From the NCBI RefSeq assembly GCF_003589595.1, contig NW_020653750.1, positions 3,883,427 through 3,947,426 of the forward strand: 64,000 bases of DNA, read 5' to 3'. Shown here one piece after another: positions 12,291 to 23,937 of the stretch (positions within the stretch are counted from its first letter, which is position 1; every line of letters begins with the position of its first letter). A program made the translations under genes and the position numbers. Origin of the DNA: Hyposmocoma kahamanoa. Taxonomy: Eukaryota; Arthropoda; Insecta; Lepidoptera; Cosmopterigidae. The notes under the pieces are model-generated. The model did no database searches, was not told where the DNA came from, and saw nothing but the letters and a program-made list of their open reading frames with translations.

Positions 12291-13800
12291 ACTCATACAC
12301 TTAATACATACAATTTTGATTATACAATTGAAACGGAGTAATGCTAAAGTGTTGACTCAATTAAAGGTTGCCACCACATGCAACACAGTCAAACACAGTT
12401 AATTATTTATATACATAATATATACAGTTATTCAAACTTTTAATTTATATAACATGTAGTACAATATATATTTTTAATACCAAATGTAGAAAGATAAACT
12501 TTACAAATAGGAAGAAAGTAAGATGTTAACAAACATAAATAAAAATTACTACTATAATTATAACTATTAGAACTATAATTATACTGTATTACAAATAAGG
12601 CTTGAAGTTGCCACAGCAACAGCTCACGTAAAATAAAAATAGTGGTGCACCAAATATATCTAAGCACTAATAAATGCTAAATTACGAAGATACAATTTTA
12701 AAGAAAGAAATTTTGTAAGTGTAGTCCACCGTATCATACAGGGTTCCACACCGAACCCTTTGTTACAAGCGGCCTCTAATGATTTTAATATGTCAAGAAA
12801 TAGTATATATGAATAAATAAACTGTATTGTTGTGTTTATAATTAACATAGTTGTCTAGGAATCAGTATGTTTTCATTAACCGTGTCTACTGCATGACTCT
12901 TAATGTTACGATGTCAGTATTGGGCACAGATTAGTATGGCAGACTAGTCCTTCTAACGGTTTGAAACCGGTCTGCTAGCCGCCCGTCGAGATTCTCGCCA
13001 AGTGCACGTATACTCGCTTACATTATTAAATTTTTGTGTCTGCATGTGTAGAGACAAACCTTTTGTAAAACCATTGTACTTTTCGTAAAACATTACAAAG
13101 TTAAATCTTCTTTTTTTTATTTAGATCAGCGCTTTATGAGTCTTTACTTATGTATGTAAAATGTACTGTTTTGGGCTTTACTCTCTTTATAACATTATTT
13201 CTCGCAGTATACTTAATGCGTACGTAAATATCGATCATTATAGCTTTCTGTACAACATGAACGAACGTATCGGGCTTTACTGTCAAGTTTAGTGTCCGGT
13301 ATATAGATACAGTTGTGCATATAGGCCGTAAGTACGATTTGAATAATATCTGCGTGTGGAATGGGTCACCGGTCACGGTACTGCCGCGCAGGAATCCATG
13401 TTGTCAAGCCCTGCCTCGATTGTCAGCTACGACATGCGACATGTCTACTAAATATTCGATTTTAGGCTTTTAGTAAGTATTTTAACTTAGCTGGCTTACA
13501 GTTTGATTATTATCTATTTTTGATCCAAATCCGAAAATGCAAAACCATTTTATGTTGTTTACACTCTCATAATAAGAATTGTAGAAACCTCAATCTCCAA
13601 TTGCCTCTTTTATGTATCAGGGTTATACAATAGAATAGGTACAATATCTTACGCAAAGACACCGTGTATCGCAAGACGCTGTCTGATACGGTTTTATCCA
13701 GCTATTGTCTCGTACTGGAAAGGATTCACTAATGACAAAACAATATTATATTGTTTTAATAGCGGTACTTTTACTTACAAACTACCAAATAATGATAAAA
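12291..13800. other. AT-rich DNA, no gene seen
   Basis: Short antisense frames at 12440-12848 and 13134-13376 have no recognisable domain. No RNA gene seen. Confidence 0.35.
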
Positions 13801-13850
13801 AATCACATTGGTATTTTCTCTGCATTATCATTATAGTCAAAAATTTTATT
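13801..13850. repeat. 50-bp direct repeat, left copy
   Basis: Matches 18831-18880 at 46 of 50 positions; the last 32 positions (ending ...AAAAATTTTATT) are identical. The two copies exactly bracket the composite retroelement at 13851-18830, as a long target-site duplication would. Confidence 0.85.
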
Positions 13851-15495
13851 GACTATTATATATTTTTTTTACAATTTTATTGAATCAGAAATTGAGCTGA
13901 TTATTAAACTATCGGATGCCTTCATAACGAGAAAGAATGAAATGAAAGATGGCATCCGGATGAAACATACTAATTATATATCTGCGTTGGTACCCTTAAT
14001 CACCCATTTAATCAGTCGATGTTTGGCCACTTCGATATACCCCCACTTCTCAAAGATAGGCGTCATACGACACATATATAAAAAAGGGAACCGCGATGAC
14101 TACAATAACTACAGACCTATTACTGTACTCTCGTGCATAGATAAAATTATGGAAAGATACATAAGTAATCAATTGAATAAATATTTAATAAAAAAGGATG
14201 TCATTAATACAAAACAGTACGGATTTCAGAAAAATAAAAGTACTACACAGCTTCTGCGCACTTTTTCGAACCAAGTAAATGATTCATTAGATTAAAAAAT
14301 GCATGTACTTGTAACATTGATTGATTTTAGTAAGGCATTCGATGTGTTGAAATATGAAATCCTATATGACCGGATTTCGCGAGGTGGTATACAGGGCCCT
14401 TTATTGGAATTATTTAAAAATTATAATTCCAGCCGATACACGACTGTAAAAATAGAAAATGAATTTAATAACTTAATACCAACTGAATAAGGCACAGCAC
14501 AAGCCTCGGTTTTTGGGCCGACAGAGTATTTACTTTACGTGAATGATATGTCGAATGTCATTAAAGAGGTTCTGTATATCAGTTCGCTGATGATACTTGT
14601 CTTTTAGTGGCCAATAAGGATTTAAATGTAGCACAGACTGATATGCAATATAATTATAACCAATTATGTAAATGGACCCATGATGTAGGATTAGTGATAA
14701 ATGCGCAAAAAACAAAACCTATACACATACGCTCATCACATAATAAAGTACCTTTCAAGCCGACAATCATTTCTCACAGTCATCAGTGTTTGCATGTTTC
14801 GGTGAATGTTTGCTCATGTCAATCTTTAAAAGTTATAGATAGTCCTATGTATATAGGTCTTGTGATCGATAACAGATTTAGCTGGGGACCACACAAAGAC
14901 TATATGTGCAAAATTAAGATCTATTCTAGGGAAATTTTCAGTGCTTAAATATAAGGTACCTTACAAAACTTTAAGGTTAACTTTAATATATGGCCCTAGC
15001 CGATTCTGTGATTGGGTACGGCATAAGTAGTTATGGTATCTTAAAGAAATCCATAACTTAGTCAAGTAATGAGTCTTTTGATAAAGTTAAAGTTTCAATT
15101 TTGACTGAATTTAATGATGTACATAAATTATGTGAATACCAGACACCAAAAAATTTAACAATCATAGAAATCAAAAAATGTTTGCTTCCTAAAACAAATA
15201 ATGTATGTGGTACTCGAAAATTAGATTATATAATTCCTAAATTACTAAATGAATTGCCTGCGCGCATTCAAGATCTATATGTGGAGGAAATAAGTAAAAA
15301 TGTAAAAATAAAGTAAAGAAATACTTATCGAGTTCTTAGGTTTTCGCGATTAATAAAGAAATACTTAAACCTAAAGAAATACTTGTTAGAGCGAATCGCT
15401 GTGGACGGATAAACCGTTAGTGGTTTTTTGAGCTACAGCTGGCATGTATGTAATAAACCATTGTAAAATGCATTAAATAAATAAAAATAAAAAAC
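13851..15495 (+). mobile_element. 5'-truncated, decayed non-LTR retrotransposon
   Basis: Reverse-transcriptase motifs appear in order but in different frames. 'YRPITVLSCIDKIMERYIS' lies within 13849-14295, 'LIDFSKAFDVL' follows the TAA near 14293, 'LLYVNDMS' is near 14535, an 'FADDT'-type catalytic box is near 14582, and a thumb-like 'LGLVIDNRFSWG'-type segment is near 14850. The body ends in an A-rich tail (AAATAAATAAAAATAAAA) near 15474-15495. The sequence is CR1/Jockey-group-like. Several stops and indels make it a pseudogene. It is a different element from the one that follows directly (15496-18830). Confidence 0.8.
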
Positions 15496-15572
15496 CAAAA
15501 TAATGAAAAATCATCAAAACATCAAACAGCATCAAATCTAATGCTGTTGGGCACGATGACGTAAGTAGAATT

Positions 15573-17059
15573 ATGGTTATGTGTATTTTAGAATGTATAC
15601 TCCCTATTATCACGCACGTAGTTAATTTCTCGAGTATGACTGGGGCTTTACCTTCTCTGTGGCGAAATGCTCATGTAATCCCTCTTCCAAAAGTTACTAA
15701 CCCCAGCCTCCTCAAGCATTACCGTCCCATCTCAATTCTTCCTTTTCTTTCTAAAGTCTTAGAGGCTGTCGTTCACAAACAATTGTCTGCCTATGTTTAC
15801 TCAAACAATATCCTTTGTCCATTTCAATCAGGTTTTCGACCAGGTCATAGTACTTCTACTGCATTGCTAAAGATTGTTGAGGATGTAAGGAGGGGCATGG
15901 ACTGTACTCTACTTACTGTGCTGGTCCTAATTGACTTCTCCAATGCTTTCAACGTCGTGGATCATGACCTTCTCCTTGCTACCTTAGACCACCTAAACAT
16001 CTCTTCAATGGCAGCTCAATGGTTCTCTTCTTATCTCCGCGATCGCCAACAAGCGATTCGTATTGATCGCTCGTTCTCAGAATGGTGTAAACTCACTTCA
16101 GGGGTACCTCAGGGCGGAATTCTCTCTCCTCTCTTGTTTTCTATTTTCATAAATCTGATTACGTCCAGCATCAAATGTTCTTACCACCTATATGCCGATG
16201 CCGACGACTTGCAGCTTTATACCGAGGTTAATGTCGGTGGCATAAGTGATGCAATTGTATTAATTAATGATGACCTTCATCGCGTCTCGGTTGGGTCCCA
16301 AAGGTTTGGTATCAATGTCAACCCTTCCAAGTGTCAAGCCATCATCCTTGGAAGCTCACGCCTTTTTTCGTCTTGTGATCTGTCGTGCGTGCCACCAATA
16401 ATGTATGAGAACGTAGTGATTCCTCTGTCAAATCAGGTAAAGAACCTGGGGCTTATTATTGACACAGGCCTTACGTGGGATTCCCAGGTGTCTGACGTTT
16501 GTCGTAGGGTTACAGATACACTAAGAGCTCTATACAGGTTTAACAACTTTCTTCCAATTAAAACCAAAACTCTCCTTGTTCAAGCTCTAGTGTTGCCTGT
16601 GATTGATTATGCTGACGTGTGTTACAGTAACATCTCTCAAGTCTTTTTGAATAGATTAGATCGTCTTCTTAACAACTGCATTAGGTTTATTTTTGGTCTG
16701 CGGAAGTATGACCATATATCTGCTTGTCGTCGTCAACTAAATTGGCTTCCTATCCGTGAACGCAGGTCCTTAAGATTTTTAACCACTCTTTTCTCCATCT
16801 TGTTCGACCCGGCTGCACCTGATTATCTTAAATGTTCATTTCAATTTCAAAACGCTCGGCCGGGTTGCGAATTTCGATCTTCCCGTAGCCTTAAGCTTTC
16901 CATTCCTTCTCATCGCACTGATTTTTTGTCTAATTCTTTTACCCTTCATGCAATTCGTCTTTGGAACGCGCTCCCGCTCCATGTAAGACAAGCTCAGACC
17001 AAATTATCTTTCAAGCGCATGTTGCGCAAGCATCTGTTTGACAATAGTCAAAATTAAGA
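15573..17059 (+). CDS. Non-LTR retrotransposon reverse transcriptase (partial, TE gene)
   Basis: This 494-residue frame is open without interruption. It carries the RT fingers and palm: 'YRPISILPFLSKVLE' (about residue 47), 'FRPGHSTSTALLKIV' (about 85), 'VLIDFSNAFNVVDHDLL' (about 118), 'SGVPQGGILSPLLFSIFIN' (about 174), and the catalytic box near residue 205. Then come the thumb ('VKNLGLIIDTGLTWDSQV') and the C-terminal 'HAIRLWNALP' region typical of CR1. In-frame codons upstream (AAT GCT GTT GGG CAC GAT GAC) continue the homologous sequence, so the annotated ATG is not the true start. The catalytic box reads YADADDLQLY instead of the usual YADDLQLY, a two-codon duplication likely to impair activity. 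The endonuclease domain is missing. Confidence 0.88.
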
Positions 17060-17087
17060 CACTGTTTAATGTTGCTTTGGGTACATA

Positions 17088-18558
17088 CACACATCAAAAA
17101 AAGTTTGCGATCACTTCGAAAAACTGAAATCTTTTTTGTTACTGTAGATTATATAATGATTTTTTCTTCTTTTTAGATTCTTTATTTAAAAATAAATTAG
17201 AACATAAAACAATGACCCCGTTCAATTGTTTTTTCATATAAAAAGGCTTTCAGTCCTAGCTTACGCTCATTCAGAAATCTGATTTAGTCAATTATAAGCG
17301 ATTCAAGATATTTTTCGCGGAAAGTTGTGATTGAAAAAATGCCAAGAGGATTATCAGAGGTTTTACGAGCTAGAATAGTAACTTTGAGGGAAGAAGGATA
17401 CACCACGAGAGTAATAGCACGCAGACTTGCTATATCCCAATCCTGTGTCGTGGCTACGTTGCAGAGGTATCACGGAATGGGGAATTTAGCTGACCGACCC
17501 CGCAGCGGTCGCCCAACTGTTTTGACAGCTGCCCAAAAGCGCTATATTAGATTGCTGGCAGCCCGTGATCCAACAATCAACACCACTAAAATAAAAGCAG
17601 AAGTCAGGGCCGCCTCTGGGCTTGAAGTTAGCACGCAGACCGTTCGCAATTACTGAGACTTCGGACTTAGACTTCGGCAAAATGAAGAAGGTGAGGACGA
17701 AAACATTTGGCAAAATTGTCTCTTAGTTGACGAATCCCGAATCAGCACTCATCCAGATAACCGACGTGTCCGTGTCTGGAGAAGACCAGGCGACCGTGAA
17801 AGACAAAGAACTGCCACAGGAACAGTTCAGCAAGGCGGAAAATCGGTGTCCTTTTGGGGTGGCATTATGATTGGAGCTAGAACGCCTTTGATCCCGTATC
17901 GGGGCTTCATGACAGCAGACATGTACAAAGCAGTTGCTATTGATGATATCGTCAGACCATTCCGAGTAAACCATGGGCACCAATTTGTACTGGTCGATGA
18001 TAATGCGCCCGCACATCGAGCTCAACGAGTCAATGCTGCTCTTCAAGAATACGATATCACACGATTAGACTGTTCTGCCGGCTCGCCCGACTTAAACCCA
18101 ATAGAGCACGCGTGGGATGCTCTTAAACGAGCAGTATGGAACCGTGAGCCACGTCCCCAGATAGTTCCAAAGCTCAGGGAAGCCGCTATTGAAGAATGGG
18201 ATAGGTTACCCCAGGAAATGCTGGATAACTTGATCCTCAGCATGCCCAGGAGGATCTTCGCATGTATTCGAGCCAGGGGAGGAGTTATTTTATATTGAAT
18301 TCACACCTTTTAATAATAAATTGTTGTTTAAGTTTAATTAAACAGTCTTTTTCTTTCAACGAAATTTCTATCACTATTACATTATGATTAATGGCTCAAT
18401 TTTTTAAAATAAATAATAAAAAATAGTTTTATATTTTAATTTCAAACAGGGTATTCCTATTTAAAGAAAGCATACAACATAGATTTTTTCTTGATAAAGT
18501 TAAATTTAAAGAATTATAGGAGCTTATGCTATTGATCGCAAACTTTTTTTGATGTGTG
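17088..18558 (+). mobile_element. Tc1-like DNA transposon, inactivated
   Basis: The terminal repeats start CACACATCAAAAAAAGTTTG at 17088 and end with the exact inverse complement at 18558, with TA on both sides (17086-17087, 18559-18560), as expected for Tc1/mariner insertion. It sits in the 3' untranslated part of the CR1-like element, so it arrived later. Confidence 0.92.
17339..18298 (+). pseudogene. Tc1-like transposase with in-frame stop and internal deletion
   Basis: The frame runs from ATG 17339 (MPRGLSEVLRARIV) to the stop at 18298. It has a paired-like helix-turn-helix N-terminus ('YTTRVIARRLAISQSCVVATLQRY') and a GRPR-type hook ('DRPRSGRPTVLT'). The DD34E catalytic core is present: D in 'LVDES', D in 'LVDDNAPAHRA', and E in '[16 protein letters not shown]' with 34 residues between the last two. 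A single in-frame TGA at 17654-17656 interrupts it. About 30 residues expected between 'FGLRLR' and 'LVDES' are replaced by a short acidic stretch, suggesting a deletion. The C-terminal 'MPRRIFACIRARGG' is intact. It cannot make a functional transposase. Confidence 0.9.
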
Positions 18559-18830
18559 TATATCATATTATTTATTATTATAATATATATATGTAAGTTT
18601 ATTATGTATGTATAATAAGTATGTTTATTGTATGTTATTTATTTATACCATACAAATTATCGATTAGTTTTCTAGTATTTCTATTTCTTCTTGTTTAAGT
18701 GTAGCACCAACCTATTGTGTTTTTTTTTCTGTTTGGCCCAATGGTTGACTGGTAGAGAATGTCTTATGGCATTAAGTCCGCCATTTGTACTTCAGTGTAT
18801 TGTACAATAAAGTTTAAATAAATAAATAAA

Positions 18831-18880
18831 AATCACATTTGCGTTTTATCTGCATTATCATTATAGTCAAAAATTTTATT
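18831..18880. repeat. 50-bp direct repeat, right copy
   Basis: See the left copy at 13801-13850. It begins immediately after the (AAAT)n-like tail of the CR1-like element, where a target-site duplication is expected. Confidence 0.85.
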
Positions 18881-20590
18881 CACATTTCCCATACTTTCAC
18901 CTCAAGACATAAGGCATTTTTAATACGCTATAGACTGATCAGAATTCTTTGTGAACTATTTCCATTGTCTGCATAACTTTCACGGCACGTGCTTGTGATG
19001 ATATGTTAGAGCGAGAGACCGTGATGTATAGTCCAAAAAGGTAATTACCAAAGCGCCGTTATTTGGTCAAGCAAATACTTGCGAGTAATGCTATACGAAT
19101 GTGTTAACGTAAGATTGGGATGGTGATATAATTAATACACATAGGTTCAGGATGTGCAAAGCAGGTATGTGTAATTCAGTTTTGAAAATGCAATTACGTT
19201 ATTTTAAATTGCACTGTAGCACCACAATTCAGTCCCCATTCATTCCTTTAAATTACTATACAGAACGCGTATAATAGTATTTTAATAAGGGGAAATGATG
19301 AAAATATGAAATTAGTTATTGTGAAACATGGAAAACTACTCAAGAATTACTTTCTTTATTACAAATTATTTCTTTCTTTCCAAAGTTTATGAATAACGAC
19401 AAAATAATAAAAGGATTTCGTGTATATTAAACACTGACCGCGACTAGCAGTTATTTCTATTTACTTGTTATACGGGTTTGCAAAATTTCAAACTTGTTAC
19501 AATTATCAACTATAAATAAAACGGTTACTTCATACACTTTGTGTTTTCTTAAAATTTAAATCTAGACCACATGTAGAGCTCGCTGTAAAATTTATAACTG
19601 CAAATGAATGTTTGCAAATGTCGTGCTAGTTTACTTACGTAAATTATTAAGTATTAACATTTTTTTTCATTATTACAGCATAAAGACAATAAACAGTGTT
19701 TGTACCATGTGACACACTACAGACACACAAAAGGTTTTGTTGAATATGTGACTGATTCCCACGTATCTAATAACAGTTATAAATTTAAAATGTCTGGTTT
19801 TATTTACCTTTACGTAATTATGTTAGTGATTAAGTACTATATTAGCGGTTGATATATCTATAAAAACATTCCAAGCTGCATATTAATAAGATAATCCAAA
19901 CGTGACGTCTTTGCTTACACTTATAAAATTGTAGACCTGGTTCATTCTAGGTAAAATAATGAAGGCACATGTCCAAACTCTACTGAGAGAACACTGTGTT
20001 TAAAAAATACATAAGAATAAACTTTTATTCGAATTGACAGTAAGTGTGTCGTTTCGGCACCATTTTAAATTCAAGGCATTAAAATGACTTGTATACTGAG
20101 AACCACCCTGGGCTTTACACTTAAAACCAGCTTATCGTAAGTGACGTAGGGTTTAATTTATAACTAAAGTGTAAAGTTGGACAGGCTGTTGTCCTACTTT
20201 AATCTTTTGTGTCTTGCAAAATGGAGCCTTTCTTTTTACTCTTTGTTGTCTTATCTCAACTTCCCGCAGTGACGGTATTACTAGTTACAACCATCTTTAC
20301 ACTGCATGACCTGTAGTGACATAACGCGAATTATTTATCTCATAAGAATGAGTCACCAGTCGTCACGTTTTCGTGTACTTGGTGAACCATTCCGTGACAG
20401 GAGGCGATTGTATTATGCGACATGTCAAATCCATTACAATAAGATTATTTTAGCATTTAATTATTGTCTATGACGTCGTTCGGACGAACGGACTCCACTA
20501 GCTGTAACTTTGTAGCGTGTACGTCAAAATCAAGACTTAAATAATTGTGCATCTCAATTAGTCCGTAGTAAATTGAGTTTTGCTTCAATT
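18881..20590. other. AT-rich DNA, no gene seen
   Basis: No supported gene, RNA or terminal repeat. This is the intergenic or 5'-intron region upstream of the first recognised l(2)gl exon. Confidence 0.35.
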
Positions 20591-20790
20591 GCCTCCGTGG
20601 CCGCACGATTGCCATGCTTGACTGCCACGCAGAGGTCCCGGGTTCGATTCCCGCGCCTGGAGATATATTTGTGTGGCCTACATTTATGTCTTTTGTGAGT
20701 TTGAGTGTAATTTGTGTTTATGTGTGTGACAATGGCACCCGCGATACAAGGTTTCCCTAGTGCGGGACTATAAAATCAAATAAGGAAGAA
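20591..20790 (+). repeat. tRNA-derived SINE, copy 1
   Basis: The head GCCTCCGTGGCCGCACG...GGTTCGATTCCCGCGCC contains A-box-like and B-box pol III motifs. The body follows with 'GGCCTACATTTATGTCT', 'GAGTTTGAGTGTAATTTGTG', 'GGCACCCGCGATACAAGG' and 'TTTCCCTAGTGCGGGACTAT'. The same head and body occur inverted at 48058-48285 and, shortened, at 62884-63005. It is a complete-looking copy. Confidence 0.85.
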
Positions 20791-20795
20791 AAAGG

Positions 20796-21142
20796 TGAAA
20801 GAAGTTAGTTACACTATAGAAATTCAATAGTGTAATTAGTGTACCTTCCAATGTTTTTGAATATGAGATCGCTATTTTGATATAGAGATTTATTAGAAAT
20901 AGTATCCAGTAAAAGAACTGACAGCTTCAAAATTAGGCCGCCAAATTTCGGCAGGTGTGGCGCTACACTAAAAGATGTATTGACAAATTAGGATGAACAT
21001 TTTTATTATTAGTAGATAGCATTACAATCAGTCTTTGAAAGCTACTACTTTTTCACATCCGACGAAAAGCGCTAATACGCAGACCGTGAGTCAACTACTA
21101 TTTCGAATATATTTTTATAGTTTAAATTTGCCTTGTCCATAG
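20796..21142. other. Sequence upstream of first recognised l(2)gl exon
   Basis: Ends in a splice acceptor (...CCTTGTCCATAG at 21142). No other feature. The upstream coding exon, which should encode the basic N-terminus of Lgl, was not found. Confidence 0.4.
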
Positions 21143-23937
21143 ACAGTACAGCACGGCTTCCCCCACAGAGCGTCAGCCCTATCATGGGACCCTCTACTCA
21201 GGCTGGCCGCACTAGGCACAGCGACTGGCGCACTTAAAGTTTACGGCCGACCTGGCGTCGAATTCTACGGCCAACACACCAACCCAGATGCCGCTATCAT
21301 ACAGATTAAATTCATACCCGGTAAGACATCAATTAACAGTCCTACATTATTTGCGTATAAAAAGAGAATGTGAATGAAAAAATCAAGTTAAAGAGATATT
21401 TTATTACAACTTTTACTGTATACGTAGACGTTAAATCATTTCCCGTCTAAAAATGAGCATTGTATTTGCGTCTACTATCGCTTTGCTCATTTCAGTTGAA
21501 AGCGATTTATTTTACTATGCTTTCAGGCACGGGTCGTCTAATATCGCTATGCGACGACAACAGTCTCCATCTCTGGGAAATAAACGAAAAATCACTCGTC
21601 GAACTCAAATCATACATATTTGAGGGTAAGAACAAGAAAGTATCGTCAATGTGCGTCGAATCTTCAGGCAAGCACTTACTACTCGGCACAGAAGGAGGCA
21701 ACATCTATTCGCTGGACCTCACTACCTTCGCAATCACAGATGACGTCATATACCAGGATGTCGTCATGCAAAAGTTAGTTAATTTCATTACATTACATTT
21801 TCCTCGTTTCATTGTAGTCTTCTCGAGGAAATACGATACTCAGTTTACCGTCATTCATCAGACAATCACTTTCAATTACAATAGTTTTATAAATAGATTT
21901 CGCATTTAATTGATCATTTGTATTTTTGTGCAAACTAATACAGCTTCCTCTAATTCTACTCATGTTTTCTAGAAACAACAATTCAAAATTTAATTTATTA
22001 ATTTCATATGTGCAATCTCACATTAAACCACTCTTTTCATACTATGGAACAGCTGTCCAGAAGACTTCAAAGTGAATCCAGGCGCAGTGGAGTCCATCTG
22101 CGAGCACCCGAAAGTACCTTTGCGTGTGCTAATTGGTTACAACCGTGGGCTGGTGGTGTTATGGGACCGTGGTACCGCTGCGCCCACACACACGTTCGTT
22201 TCCAACCAGCAACTTGAGAGCCTTTGCTGGAATGACGACGGTGAGTGATAACATGAGTTACTATGTTAGAAGTTACTGGAGATGCGCTATTATTAATTAT
22301 TATTCACCTAAAATTTTTAGATCTATTATTGAAACTCATAAAATTTAATTTCATAATAATACTGCTCATAATAATTACTCACTCATACACCTCTTTACTG
22401 CTAAGGCTTTATTCGTAATTTGTATTGTCGTGACAATTCTTAGTTTTTTATTATTCCTATTCATATTATGTCACATACATTATTTCTGACTCATAACTAC
22501 TTATAAGTATTACAATTTGCTTATAACTATTTATAAAACTAATATTATGAAATTTGATAATGACAAGCATGTTATGGCTTCTAAAAATCAGCTTTAGTTA
22601 GTGTATTGATGAGAATCGTAGTCATCTATTTCCTAAAGGTTCAGGCACTAGCCAACTCGATCACGGTACGAAAGATTACCTTTCTGCTAGGTTAGTTCAC
22701 AACAGTAACTAAATCGGCTGAATCGAAATATTATTAAGGAAAGGAAAATCATGTTTCTAAATATTAAGTTCTTCATGTTGTTAAATATTAAGTATGTTGA
22801 CTAATATGAAGCTTTTTCCTCTTCCCCGTAACAACGTCACCGGGAATCACTGATCTGATTTAGGGCGCGATCTCATTATATCGTAACGTTTTATTTATCG
22901 TCATACGTCGTCCTAGCTCTTCTAGCTTGGTAATAAATTGTATTATAAGTAAAACTTGTACATCGGCGCCTTACTTTCTCAAACTCGTATCTTGTAAGGA
23001 GTGATAATTCAGCATTTTTTGCATTTCAGTTATTTTGTGCTTTATGATACGAACTTGAGAAAGTAAGGCGACGATAATCTCCATAGATACATTTGTCATA
23101 ATAATGTTATGGGTAACTTTGGCTATTAATTTTGAATTTAAACAGAATTATGAAATGTGATAAAGAAACAATTTGTATTAAACAATAAAATTTGAAGATG
23201 AATTAATTTTATGTGAACCGATATAGATATAAACGTTACATGTACTTTGGTAAAAACGCCCAATAAACAGTATCACAGAATACTTAATAGTTACAGTATT
23301 CCTTTGTTGAAATGCATAAATCCCAAAGCGTGACATATACTCATATTTTATAAATTCAAAATACGTAGTATTGGATATTATTTTCTTTTAATCGTTCAGA
23401 ATAAAAAGATTTTATATAAGTACTAAAACTAACTAAACAAATTCCAGGAGAACACTTCACATCGTCTCACAACGACGGGTCGTACGTGACGTGGGAGGTA
23501 GCCGGGGCAGCCAGTGACCGTCCTTTGAAGGAACCAGTGACTCCGTACGGGCCATACCCTTGCAAAGCAATAAACAAAATTCTTATTCGCACCAGCATTG
23601 ACGGTGAAGAGGTCACTATTTATGCCGGTAAGTGTTTCAGGCGTTCAACTATTTCTCCAAAAGAAATAATAAACAATATGATTGGATTTCATCAACGAGT
23701 CGTGCAATGGAAAGATAATTGAAAAGGATATTTATCTCGTCTCACTATTATTATCAATCCGACATGTTGGTTCAATATTTGTGTGCTTCGATGCCATTGG
23801 CATAATTAACTGGCTAGTAAACCACAACATAATTTTGTATAAATTCAGGTGGCATGCCCAGAGCTTCATATTCTGACAAATACACCGTAACTGTACAACA
23901 AGGAGAAAAACACGTTGCATTTGATTTTACCAGTCGC
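21143..23937 (+). CDS. l(2)gl: l(2)gl exons of the first beta-propeller
   Basis: Five exons encode the start of the first propeller: '[19 protein letters not shown]' with '[17 protein letters not shown]', then '[18 protein letters not shown]' with '[15 protein letters not shown]', then '[17 protein letters not shown]' with '[14 protein letters not shown]', then '[14 protein letters not shown]' with '[15 protein letters not shown]', and '[16 protein letters not shown]' with 'HVAFDFTSR'. Exon 21143 opens in phase 0 after CATAG, in the place where the family has a short basic N-terminal exon; that exon is not visible upstream in the window. Exon 23849-23937 ends in phase 0, whereas the next recognised exon (29338) needs two leading bases, so the intervening missing coding length must be 3n+2. 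This proves on phase grounds alone that an exon is missing. Confidence 0.93.

Larger units (their letters stand above)
15496..18830 (+). mobile_element. CR1-like non-LTR retrotransposon, 5'-truncated, split by a Tc1 element
   Basis: The coding part runs to 17059, followed by a 3' region that resumes after the Tc1 insertion (18561-18830). It ends in AATAAAGTTTAAATAAATAAATAAA, directly abutting the right 50-bp repeat. The 3' region includes 'TTGACTGGTAGAGAATG' and 'GGCATTAAGTCCGCC', the usual tail of this lepidopteran family (recalled knowledge). The 5' end joins the A-rich tail of the upstream element with no copy of the flanking repeat between them. Confidence 0.82.

Noticed and set aside
17723..18046. 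107-codon minus-strand open frame
   Set aside because: Antisense shadow of the Tc1-like transposase pseudogene.
20591..20660. Possible functional tRNA (Ser/Leu-like) gene
   Set aside because: The same head with a shared 150-bp body occurs three times in the window, which identifies a SINE.
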